Positions 1 to 7,727 of a stretch of 14,502 nt of DNA are shown piece after piece. This DNA is from Spongospora subterranea (lineage: Eukaryota; Endomyxa; Phytomyxea; Plasmodiophorida; Plasmodiophoridae). The translations under genes were made by a program, and so were the position numbers. Positions within the stretch are counted from its first letter, which is position 1. The number at the start of each line of letters is the position of its first letter. The stretch spans positions 3,000-17,501 of the forward strand of contig OUQQ01000447.1 of NCBI GenBank assembly GCA_900404475.1, given 5' to 3'. The notes under the pieces are model-generated. The model worked only from the letters and a program-made list of their open reading frames with translations, searched no databases and had not been told where the DNA came from.

Positions 1-257
1 GATCAACCAACAATAAGAACAGTGGCAATACGTAGCAGGAGTATTTTTTATTGACAATCTGTTGAGCGTGACGAGTGTACATGTGCCTTGTTTGTTAAGG
101 ATGTCGCTGTTAAGACACCAAAAATTGTACACCCAAGATAGTGCTTTTGGCAAGCAAAACTTTAAAAGAATTGGTTTTTGTGAAAATATATCCGCTCATA
201 TCAATCCATAATTCGTTTGTGCAATGCAGCCAATTGGAAACTACACATTTCATCCCT

Positions 258-925
258 TCAAAGGCGACAGATATGTTGCAACCGGGTATGCATCACCTCA
301 AAAACATCCTGGACGCATTGGCAACATGCTAAACGGAAGCCGAATTCGTTGTCGCAGGCGAGGGGTCTATTTGCGCAAGTTATACGGTTGCTCGGATTGA
401 TTGGGGTACAGAAAACATGCAATTGTAGATGACCCTCCTCCTTGATACACGGCACCTGTAGAAACGAGATCAGGACCGAGAAAACTCACGATCAATGGCC
501 GGATTGACATAATCAGCTGTCGATGGAACAGGATCGCCGACAGGAACCGAATTGCTTGCCAGTGTGAAACAGCAGGACCAGGGTGCAGTTGCGAGCTGCA
601 AACCGTTTGGCGTCGTTGAACGTAAGTTCGCACGAACTTCTGAATCAACATCAGAACCTGTCCTTCTCCTGATGCCTGCGCTTTATCGAGTACAGATAAA
701 GCAATTGACTGGAATCTGTAGAGCGAAATTCGAACATCATGACGATATTCTTCAGTAACAGCTTGAAATGCAAACAAACCTGATCGGTAAAAGTTTCTCG
801 CTTCCCATTTCAACGACCCGTTTCCGACCGGATCAACGCTGGAAGTGAAATTTCAACAAAATCCGCCAATATTCTATGACAATGACCAACAGAATGTGCT
901 CAAATTTCGTTATTTTGCTCCGTGT
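258..925 (-). CDS. Candidate multi-exon gene, Cys-rich C-terminus
   Basis: Function not recognised. Best-supported part is the last exon, 455..258 (66 codons with stop), rich in Cys (pairs such as ACCQC and a terminal ICRL). A 53-nt gap, 508..456 (GTCAAT...TTTCTACAG, CTGAT upstream of the acceptor), joins it in phase 0 to an open segment from about 675 to 509 with strong RNY codons (reads SEVRANLRSTTPNG, then a Trp-Ser-Cys-Cys). Further upstream, 838..744 can be joined through a 68-nt gap (743..676), and 925..891 through a 52-nt gap (890..839). Competing model: a 34-nt GTGAGT...TTTCTACAG intron at 489..456 shifts the 3' exon into another frame that also stays open, so the C-terminus is ambiguous. 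The continuous 148-codon frame across 367..813 changes codon character halfway and is probably exon plus shadow. The 5' end is unresolved. About ten Cys suggest a disulphide-rich secreted or zinc-binding protein (inference). Confidence 0.3.
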
Positions 926-1502
926 CTGATTGGGAAGTCATGAGACCGGACAGTGGGGGTTTGTCGATCAATATTTTGCCAATCGTCGCGATTCATCTTC
1001 AACTGAATTGCACCTACAAGCGAGCGACGACTGTGTTTTTCCCATGTTAACTAATCGTTCAACACAATGAGAAAACGTCCCTGCGTCTCGACGATTTGTC
1101 TAGGCGCAAACCGCACAGCAGAGCGCTGGTGGGAATGGCGATGATTTCACTCCCAATCAGCGTGAAACTTTTTCATTTTGTGAAGAACAACTGGAGCGAC
1201 TTCTGGGCTGATTCAAGACCGACACAGAAAATGAACTACCGTCGCCTCTGACAAACAATCGGATCATTGAATGCACAACGTCAACAGTGGCTTCCATCAT
1301 TTAGAAGCATGATTTGCTGACCAGGAGCTTGTCGACAATCGTTGGTCACCCCTGGTAAACAAATCAACATCCACCTCGGGAGTTGGTGATTGGTCTTCAT
1401 CGGAATGATTCGCATTTCTGCATCACAATCATGCCTTGTGTCGCTGCAAAAATTATGAAATTCGATTGGAGTCCACAGTCCGATGAAGGCAACAATTTTC
1501 AA
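910..1502 (-). CDS. Exon-like segments, unrecognised protein
   Basis: Series of minus-strand open segments that splice in frame by eye. 1502..1281 is open, Cys-rich and hydrophobic at its start (no ATG at the edge, so an internal exon if real). Around 1286..1240 reads DVVHSMIRLFVRGD and joins through a 49-nt GTAGTT...CTCCAG gap (1239..1191) to VVLHKMKKFHADWE. That joins through a 51-nt GTGAAA...CCTAG gap (1150..1100) to QIVETQGR, then through a 63-nt gap (1076..1014) to a segment reading MNRDDWQNIDRQTP and ending at TAA 912..910. The link between the 1502..1281 frame and the next segment is unsolved (one-base mismatch in phase). It could belong to the same transcription unit as the 258-925 candidate. 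No domain recognised. Confidence 0.2.
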
Positions 1503-2150
1503 TGCGCGCTCTCATAATTTTACCGTTAAGAAGATCATGGCACTCGCCAGATAATGATTGTCTGCATGAACTGACATCTGGAATGTAGCACAGAACAGGG
1601 TTCGACCTTCAATACGATGCGATGGACTGGGGTCCAACTCGCGATTCATTATCAATTTATGAAGTCAGACAGCCTCTTCGGATAAGAGGTCCTCGAGCTC
1701 TGTATATGTTTTGTGTATTTCTCGTGGAGAAATGGGGTTCGACTGTATTGATATCGATGGCATTATTGATGGGACTGGACGATTCCCTTCTGGATGAACG
1801 GCAGGAGGATCTACTGTGGGATCATCCAGTACCGCTCGCTCATTCTTCAACGTTCACAAGCCGTGAAATTTCACGAGAAGCCAAACAACGAGAAACTCGC
1901 TAGTTTTGAATGAAGGCTGGGCGATGCGCTCAGCTCAGAGGTCAACTTTTTGGATATAACCGTATGTTAACGGGAACGATCTGGAGTTTTTGACAAGCTC
2001 GATATCAAACCTTACAAGAAGCTCACAAACAAGTGCAAAATACACACATTATGCATTTTACAAGTCTGAGCTGACGGAGAACAGCTGAATAACGGGGGAA
2101 AACATCAGTATTCTGAGAGATTGTGCCTCATTCACTGGTGAATGGCAGCA
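1503..2150 (-). other. No firm gene; acidic/Pro-rich minus open segment
   Basis: Most of this stretch carries nothing I can support. The exception is a minus-strand open segment, about 1844..1665, rich in Pro, Ser, Asp and Glu (reads DDPTVDPPAVHPEGN, later ELEDLLSEEAV). It can be joined upstream through a 45-nt GTTGTT...TTGAAG gap to a short segment ending TSEFL. Downstream it can be joined through a 64-nt gap to a segment starting VEPCSV. These may be 5' exons of the genes at 258-1502. A plus-strand 93-codon frame (1622..1903, ATG start) overlaps the same bases and is the more likely shadow. Its only feature is a moderately hydrophobic middle. Confidence 0.2.
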
Positions 2151-3125
2151 CTAACGTCCATAAGGGCGTGGAGCATTGGGTTTTACCGATTCTATACCGA
2201 TCAAGTCCATGAATGAGTTCAACTTGGGTCTTCGCTGAGATGGCTTCGCCAAAACAAACGGCTACGTTCGCCAGTGACGAAAACGTTTTGGAAATACCCT
2301 GTTCAACGATGGTTTACTATCTCGGTCTTCCTCGATTTTAAGAACGGATCCTGGCAGAAACCAAAAAAGACTACGGGCACCAAGTTGTATTGATCAGTTC
2401 GTCGTCCAACGGCATGATCGTTTCTTGTTCAATGGTTGTTTCGCAATCGATCACTTGGCGGCCGCGATCACCGGTCCACGAGCTTTGTTCTGGACGGGTT
2501 TCTCTTACGAAGGAGCTGATCGACGGCACCCTCTGTGATGACCGACCAGATCAGAACCGGTAAACACGTCGCATTGGGATACTGACTCTCAACGACTACA
2601 AAACCGTGATCAAAGACATCTTCAGAGTTTGAATCAATATCGCAAAAGTCAAACTCGTCAATATCAGGATCGTCAGCGCCGTTTTGGAAAGGGCGTGATA
2701 CACTACCAATGCAGTCAATATATATGATTCTGTGTCAATCGACATCGGACACAATTCGATATCAGCATATGATTCTACCTAGCTTCGATCATTTCGGGAA
2801 GGGGTTTTTGAACACGATGATCAGCAACGGAATCTCTGAGAACTTTCTGTGAGAAAGATTTCAAATCAATGCATTGGGGAGCGATATCACGAGTCGGGTA
2901 GGCAGACGAGCTGGGCAGGGGTTTTTGGGCACGTCGACCAGCACCAGAATCTCTGGCAAAGTTCGTTGCAACGAATTTCAAGCCGGTGCATTGGAGAGCG
3001 CCATCAACAGTTGTGTAGACAGGTATTTTTGTGGAGTCAGTGTTGTCCCCGGGTCCCACGGCCATGGCGCAATGGATCAGACATGGCAATACGAATAGCA
3101 ACAGAGTCAATACGGGTTGCTGCAT
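2151..3125 (-). CDS. Putative secreted protein, two 39-residue repeats
   Basis: Function unknown. From ATG 3125 the product opens with a classical signal peptide (MQQPVLTLLLFVLPCLIHC, cleavage likely near AMA-V), then two adjacent 39-residue repeats sharing the pattern D-x-A-x-Q-C-x2-L-K ... R-D-S-x-A-x2-R-x-Q-K-P-L-P (17 of 39 identical). An upstream in-frame start at 3203 would bury the signal peptide, so 3125 is preferred. The first exon closes two bases before a stop. A 49-nt gap, 2778..2730 (AG|GTAGAA ... GACACAG), continues it in frame into a very acidic exon (2729..2472, containing DDPDIDEFDF). Then come a 48-nt gap (2471..2424), exon 2423..2318, a 56-nt gap (2317..2262) and exon 2261..2151 ending in TAG. 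Predicted length 273 residues. The repeats and signal peptide are the firm part; the 3' exons are a model, and the 48-nt gap has a poor AAG acceptor. Alternative: an unspliced 116-residue protein ending at 2775. Confidence 0.42.
2796..3011 (-). repeat. Tandem 117-bp coding repeat
   Basis: Two copies offset by exactly 117 bp (39 codons), starting at 2796 and 2913 on the plus strand. Both include a gggnaggggtttttg block and a tgcattgg(a/g)gagcg block. The copies have diverged clearly at the DNA level but have no net length difference, as expected for a protein-coding repeat. Confidence 0.85.
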
Positions 3126-3570
3126 GGGACGGATCTGGATGGAAGTGAACAAGGGGTGTAACGGCAAAAATTCGATTGCGTGGAGGAGTCCGACACGACC
3201 CAAGATGACTGCACTGACTGGCGAGTGGCCAGACTCCCTCTGGGTTGGCCATCGCCCCTGGTGTACGTTGCAGAGAACCCCACAGGCATCTGTAAAACGA
3301 TCATTTAGGCGACCTTTTTTTTCCAGATCAGAAAAGTATCCGTTTTGTTAAATTCTCTGGAATTGATTGCTCCTGCACGATAAAGCATGCTGTAAATCTG
3401 ACATTGTTGGGATTTTTGCGCATTCAACTCGTGATGGCGAGGCGATAACACATCAGGTTTATTCGAAGAAGTTGCAGTTTATTCAATTTGCGAATGAACG
3501 TTGAATATCGCGATGTGCTCATTTGAGATCGGTATTTTTTCTTAATCGAAAATTTCAATTCGACATGTTA

Positions 3571-4748
3571 TCAGACGCTATCTGGCCTTTGCGTCATGGA
3601 GGGCGCAATGGACTCAGCGGGTGCATCATCTTCAACAGATGGGGTTGCTACTCGTTCGCTGGTATTGATTGGCTCTGCATAAACACGCTTAGAACAAAAA
3701 ACGAATATTTTGAAGCGAAGCTAACGCTTCGGTACTGACCGAAACTGTTGGCATAATCGCACAGATTATGATAAGCCTTGACGCGTCGTAGTGGAGAATT
3801 GGGACGTGGAGACGTTCTAAGTACTCGTTCATTGCAAACTCTACAAATTTCATTATTTTCCAAGGATTCGTGATTGACTTCGCCTTCAGTTTGGTCGATG
3901 TCGCCCGGAGCATCTGTTCAGGTCATGAAACAATCAAAACGAGACAGAAGACGATGGGTGTAGGATATACTGACCGGCAGCTTCAGAGCCATCGGGAACT
4001 CTGACCCACTGGGCATCTACCATGGTGATTAGAGGCTGGGGGATGGCGATACCCGTTATTGCACTGACCTGGACAACCTCCTTCATTACAGTTGAATTCA
4101 TTATCAATCAAAATAGAGATGTTAACAACCAAACTGGGTTTTGTTTTTTCTATAACAGGCACAATTCAGTATCAACAAATTATGAACGCTCCGTTCAAAT
4201 TACTTGAGGGGATGGCTTTTTCGTTGCCGGACAGGATTTTGTTAGAATCAAATGACCCAACAACCGTGAACCCCTTTGTGGAAACCAGTGCCCGACCGGG
4301 TTTGGCGCTTTCCTTGCTCTCAACTGAGTCGATTCCCAAATAAGAACGCGACTTCGCTTTGTGACATAAGGGTTCCAGAAGAAAGTCGCTCAGAAAAGAA
4401 GGCGACTTCGCTTCGTGACATAAGAATGGGTCCAGAAGAAAGTCGGTCAGGGAACGGAGCAGTTGAAGAGGACGAGCGGTAGAACGGGTGTCAACGCATG
4501 ATGTAGCTTCTTCTACGTCAACAATCAGAATTCGCTTTCGAAAATTGCATGAAATATTGCGAACCTGGAATGAAAGAGCTCTCATCATTTTTTATAAATG
4601 AATAGTGGAATAGCTGCTGGGTCGGAGCTGTGAATAGAGTTTGTTGCCCTTGAGTTGTCGCCTCTTGGTTCGATGTCGATTGCAATTCGGCACAGCGGGA
4701 TAGATTGGCCAACATCAGCAGGGACAGTACCATCATCGAACCTAACAT
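3571..4748 (-). CDS. Putative secreted protein, repeat-containing, multi-exon
   Basis: Function unknown. ATG at 4748 starts a good signal peptide (MLGSMMVLSLLMLANLSRCAE). Exon model: 4748..4565, 4512..4204, 4149..4069, 4016..3975, 3913..3740, 3674..3571 (TGA). Introns are 52, 54, 52, 61 and 65 nt, all GT...AG and all phase 1. Three share the donor G|GTCAGT, and branch-like CTGAA, CTAAT and CTAAG sit before three acceptors. Predicted product 297 residues: an N-terminal Ser/Thr/Gln-rich stretch, two 18-19-residue repeats (DFLL-E/D-P...CH-x-AKS), a Cys-rich patch (FNCNEGGCP), an acidic linker (DIDQTEGEVNHE), a CRVC...HNLC pair that could bind zinc, and an acidic/Pro tail (VEDDAPAES). Signal peptide and repeats are visible directly. 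The repeat length change is a multiple of three, supporting coding in exon 2. The 42-nt fourth exon and the 3' half are the least certain. Without splicing, the first frame ends after 76 residues. Confidence 0.38.
4348..4455 (-). repeat. Tandem 54/57-bp coding repeat
   Basis: Two adjacent copies beginning at 4348 and 4402 (gcgacttcgctt.gtgacataag ... ccagaagaaagtcg). The second copy carries a 3-bp insertion after the gacataag block. On the minus strand this encodes the repeated DFLL-P...CH-AKS motif of the secreted-protein candidate. Confidence 0.9.
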
Positions 4749-5075
4749 TGATCGAGGTCTTGATAGCGGCGATCCTGAATAAGTCTGGCGACAATGCCGG
4801 TTTGCCTGCCCCTCATGAGTCAGATTGAGATTGGTGCTGCTTTCCGCGGCGCATTCCGCGTGCCTGTCCCGTCATCGGCCAATTAAGCGATTTCACAGTG
4901 TATCGCTTTCACGGTAATATCCCGCGGACTACCACACTATGACGCGGGACTGGTGCTTTGGCAGCTCTTGAGGGTTTATTTCGAGAGGTTGCGAGATGGT
5001 TTATTGGATATATGGGTGGGTGTGTTGTGATTGTTTTGTTGGAGAAGAAAGAGAGCGGAAAGGGAACAGCACTGT
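4749..5075. other. Intergenic, GC-rich hairpin patch
   Basis: No gene supported. This lies immediately upstream of the minus-strand ATG at 4748, so it may hold that promoter. It contains two neighbouring 6-bp inverted repeats, AAGCGA/TCGCTT (4885-4890/4903-4908) and CCCGCG/CGCGGG (4921-4926/4943-4948), plus repeated ttccgcg motifs near 4845-4860. It is followed by a G/T-rich run (about 4990-5045). Confidence 0.4.
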
Positions 5076-5430
5076 GAACACTCAAAGGAGTTGACCCATT
5101 TGGATGTGTTCAGTACCCGGAAACCACTGGTCGTTTACCCGCGCACGATGGCTAAATCGGTAAGGATTTGTTTTGAGATAGCTTTCACGTGACGATGACA
5201 AATCCGATCCGATTGGCCTTGACGGTTTTGAGAAGGGTGATCCAGCCGTCGCCACTATCACCATATGTGTCGACGGTAAGCGGGATGAAACTCGTGGTGA
5301 AACTGACGAGTCATCGAGCTTGGGGCTCGACGGTGATGATCACGCATTTTCGGGCAACGGAGAGGGCCGTCTGGCCGGTTCAAACTTTAATGGGATCATC
5401 CACTGTGACCAATACTGTAGTCTTTACTGA
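5076..5430 (+). CDS. Terminal exon(s) of an acidic protein
   Basis: Partial gene, function not identified. The segment 5182..5430 (TGA) has no ATG but is open for 82 codons with very marked RNY codons. It is rich in Asp, Glu and Gly (reads SRDDDKSDPIGLDG, later CVDGKRDETRGETDE). Its pattern of an ATITICVDG strand followed by an acidic ETDE turn is loosely like a Calx-beta domain edge, but the match is too weak to assign. Upstream, 5076..5159 is open in another frame (reads KELTHLDVFSTRK) and ends at a good donor, TCG|GTAAGG. A 22-nt GTAAGG...GATAG gap would join the two in phase; that is unusually short, and acceptors giving 73 or 76 nt also keep phase. AATAAA lies at the stop (5430-5435). 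The 81-codon frame beginning at 5189 is the likely shadow. Confidence 0.3.
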
Positions 5431-5435
5431 ATAAA
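5430..5435 (+). promoter_or_regulatory. Possible poly(A) signal AATAAA
   Basis: AATAAA begins at the last base of the TGA stop of the acidic plus-strand exon. The position is plausible for 3'-end processing, but a hexamer like this also occurs by chance. Confidence 0.3.
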
Positions 5436-5553
5436 CCCCACTTCCCAATGTATCAAACTCCTCTAGTACATCGTTTCTCGGAAGCCCGTTCTACGATGGC
5501 CAACCATGACCTAAAGCAATCGGAGCTGCAACAATCTTCTCAAGTGGTGTCGG

Positions 5554-5685
5554 TTACTGCCATGTAGGGCTATTACTCTCGAGACTTGTTCCGGTCACGT
5601 ACGTCGGCGCTGACGATTGAAATCGGTTATAGTCGAGCAGTGTTTTTCCAACAAAGCGCGATATCAGTTCATATCTGACACATTG
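5554..5685 (-). CDS. Exon-like open segment
   Basis: Minus-strand open segment without its own ATG, ending at TAA 5556..5554. It reads RYELISRFVGKTLLDYNRF, then a Ser/Thr-rich stretch. It is preceded by a plausible acceptor (gtgtcag, exon from 5674) and contains a GTACGT donor candidate in its second half, so it may be an internal exon. Not recognised. The rest of 5436-5930 shows nothing I can support. Confidence 0.18.
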   Translation of the reverse strand, partial: QCVRYELISRFVGKTLLDYNRFQSSAPTYVTGTSLESNSPTWQ

Positions 5686-5933
5686 AGAGGATCAAATGAA
5701 TCTTTCGACTCTGCCAATACCAACGTCAAAAGTCCTCAACATTGTCGCCATTCACCTAATACACTGCTCTGTGTTTTCTTGAACTGAAGGTCGCCAAAGG
5801 TCAATGAAGTGTTGATGAACAATATTCATTGCCATCTACTGAAAAGGATACGAATTACGAAAACTCGTTTCACAAATCCCGTCTTATTTTTTTCTGATCA
5901 AATGCGACGCGCCTAGCAGAGTTGGTCGATAGT

Positions 5934-6018
5934 CTAACAGACAGAGAATTCCCATTGCGTGTTCATAAATTCGTCTCTAACAGACAGAGAATTTCCCATT
6001 GCGTGTTCACAAATTCGA
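5934..6018. repeat. 43-bp tandem duplication
   Basis: Two near-identical copies of ctaacagacagagaat..cccattgcgtgttca.aaattcg, starting at 5934 and 5977 (offset 43 bp). They differ by one extra T and one t/c change. The period is not a multiple of three, so a minus-strand 65-codon frame spanning it (6131..5934) is unlikely to be conserved protein here. Confidence 0.93.
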
Positions 6019-6279
6019 AGGATTCGCGTTTCGACAATTTGTTTATTTAAACGGATTGGGGCGATATTATTCTGTATCAACAATGCTGATCGGATGAACG
6101 AACCTCTTGATTGTTGAAAAACAAGAAACAAGAACGATGCACCAGTTGGGCGGGTATGACATAGATGAAATAGTCAGATAGCTTTGCAGAAGGACAGTGA
6201 CGCCCTTTCAGCGCAATTAGCTACAATCGCTAATACGGCGCAGGCGGCGATCTAGTTTGAACTCAGACGCAGGAAGAAA

Positions 6280-6546
6280 ATGAATCAGTTACAGGGGAAG
6301 GTGTTTTCAAGAATGGTGAAGGTCATTGGTATCGGACAAAGCGGGTGTTTGAGGAAACCTTCACAGCCCTCTCTTCCCAGTTCTGATCTCGCTCCCATCA
6401 GAATTCAAAGCAGTAATTCTTACAAGTGTTCTAGGCCTTAGCAGCAACAACAAACTCAGCAACAGATAAACAAATATTCGAAGCAGCATCAACCCACAAC
6501 TTCAAATGCAGAGTCGCGCAGCCTCAACTATCAAAACAGGACATGA
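6280..6546 (+). pseudogene. Gln-rich reading frame interrupted by TAG
   Basis: From ATG 6280 the frame runs 53 codons (MNQLQGKVFSRMVKV..., Ser/Pro-rich end), meets TAG at 6439-6441, then continues open to TGA 6544-6546 with a Gln-rich tract (QQQQTQQQINKYSKQHQPTT). The run-on of compositionally biased sequence past a single stop suggests one disabling substitution, a short unrecognised intron, or in-frame stop recoding. It directly precedes the shared 3' gene end carried by the first inverted repeat, so it may be the N-terminal part of that gene. Confidence 0.3.
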
Positions 6547-6768
6547 AAGCCGATCGCAACCCCGATCTCGTAAAAAAACCGTCATGTTTAGACTTGTGTG
6601 CCATGTCGGTTTTGCCAAAGATGCCCTGTTCAAAAACCCAGAGGTCTGTACCATGGAGTGTGAGGGACGGTACAAGATAATTCCAGTTCTCAAACGGTCA
6701 TTCCAATGAGTCTGTTCATGGACAAGAACAGTAAAATTTACAATGATGACAAATTTTTACGTAATTGA
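6506..6768 (+). pseudogene. 3' end of a duplicated gene (left copy)
   Basis: An open frame from ATG 6506 reads through a Ser/Arg basic stretch (ESRSQPRSRKK) into a conserved block (LFKNPEVCTMECEG, then YKIIPVLK). At about 6690 the left copy has lost one base (caaacgg against caaaacgg in the right copy). This ends the frame early at 6707-6709, whereas the other frame continues to TGA 6766-6768 with IPMSLFMDKNSKI. Within the LFKNPEVCT block all four differences from the right copy fall at third codon positions, which argues that this frame was under protein-level selection. Function unknown. Confidence 0.4.
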
Positions 6769-6904
6769 GCTTGGCAATTGCTAACACTACAATTTAAATA
6801 CAATTGCGGTAGTTTTTTCGTTGATCATGCTACATCTGGAAGTCTGATATCATTGAACAAAAAATAAAGTCCCATCATAATATGCTCGCGACGAAGATTG
6901 AGAA
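6549..6904 (+). repeat. Inverted repeat 1, left arm
   Basis: Aligns in reverse complement with 7421..7088 over its whole length. High-identity blocks: ctgttcaaaaacccagaggt, the acggtcat.ccaatg region, aagcttggcaattgct (one mismatch) and gtcccatc.taat..gctcgcgacgaag. The arm covers a gene 3' end plus about 130 bp beyond its stop. Confidence 0.9.
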
Positions 6905-7087
6905 ATGTCGATCGAATACCAGCCAAACACGCAAGCACGCACGAAGGTTGATTCCGAAATGCGCTGCCCATTTGCGTTTCCAATAAAGTGTTTCAAAAGC
7001 CGCTGGGTTAGATCAGAAGATTTGTGACCCGTAATATTGATAAGCTATTGTCCCCATCACGTCCCATTTAGCAACTGGCCGGGTACA
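6905..7087. other. Spacer between arms of inverted repeat 1
   Basis: 183 bp with no symmetry and no gene I can support. It contains a gtcccattt stretch near 7061 recalling the gtcccatc element at the inner end of both arms, possibly a partial copy. Confidence 0.5.
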
Positions 7088-7421
7088 CCTTCTTAACCTT
7101 CGTCGCGAGCTTATTACGATGGGACTTTAGTTTTTTTGATGCTATAAGTAGCATGTTCACGTTTTATATCAACAAACAGTGTACAGCAAATGAATTTGCA
7201 TTGTACTGTCAGCAATTGCCAAGCTTAATTACGTTAGAAATTTGCCATCATTGTGAATTTTACTGATCTTTCCAATGAACAGACACATTGGGATGACCGT
7301 TTTGAGAGCTGGAATCGTCTTGTACCATTCCTTCACACTCGATTGTACAAACCTCTGGGTTTTTGAACAGGGCACAAGTTTAACACGCCGGTTTACGTTA
7401 CGAGATCGAGGTTGGCTCGGC
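7088..7421 (-). repeat. Inverted repeat 1, right arm
   Basis: Reverse-complement copy of 6549..6904, shorter mainly through a deletion of about 23 bp in the coding part (around 7376) and small indels. With the left arm it could fold into a stem of over 300 bp with a 183-nt loop. Confidence 0.9.
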
Positions 7422-7423
7422 AT
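7229..7423 (-). pseudogene. 3' end of a duplicated gene (right copy)
   Basis: Minus-strand copy of the gene end in inverted repeat 1, tail to tail with the left copy. It has lost about 23 bp and gained one base relative to the left copy (gaaggaatgg against gagggacgg). Its continuous frame is therefore a mosaic: shifted in the first part, then back in the shared frame for YKTIPALKTVIPM...GKISKIHNDGKFLT. Stop TAA at 7231..7229. Both copies look decayed in different places. Upstream of 7423 there is no homology to the left copy. Confidence 0.4.
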
Positions 7424-7727
7424 TGTCTAGTGCCAAAATTACGTTTGGGAGAAATGCCATCTGCAGACAAAGGTTACCTGGACGGAAGAGTGCACTTTTT
7501 CTCACCAGTAGAGCCAATGTCAAATAGAGACCAGCGCCTAAATCAAATGTCTACAGGGGCAGTTCCGACATTTTCGAGAAAACCATCAACTGGTTTTCGC
7601 TGCTTGTGCAAATTTGATTCAGTTGAAGCTTGCAGCACAGCAACGTGTACTGTTGTTGCTGCAGGGTGTGATACAATAAAGTTACTTTTCGTTGGCAGCA
7701 TCACCAACAGGCTCAAATTTTCCCTAA
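7424..7727. other. Interval between the two inverted repeats
   Basis: About 300 bp lying inside a plus-strand 152-codon frame (7412..7870, start not ATG at its edge). That frame runs into the next inverted-repeat arm, so it is probably not a gene. An antisense frame (7770..7543) overlaps it. Nothing recognised. Confidence 0.35.

Noticed and set aside
367..813. 148-codon minus ORF as a single-exon gene
   Set aside because: Its length is within chance expectation, codon character changes midway, and a different frame is more coding-like over its second half.
1920..2250. Plus-strand text resembling the end of a retroelement RT (VNFLDITV, YKKLTN)
   Set aside because: Short, broken by stops, and in the wrong order relative to the other RT-like stretch. 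Most likely chance similarity.
2280..2710. Plus-strand reading resembling a Ty3/gypsy reverse transcriptase (FLDFKNGSWQ, later FGKGVIHY)
   Set aside because: Needs several frameshifts, lacks the YxDD box and other core motifs, and the minus strand here carries better exon-like frames that fit the secreted-protein gene.
3740..3863. RING-CH-type zinc finger in the ENNEICRVC segment
   Set aside because: Only a CxxC and a distant HxxC are present; the other RING-CH ligands are missing, so only possible zinc binding is noted.
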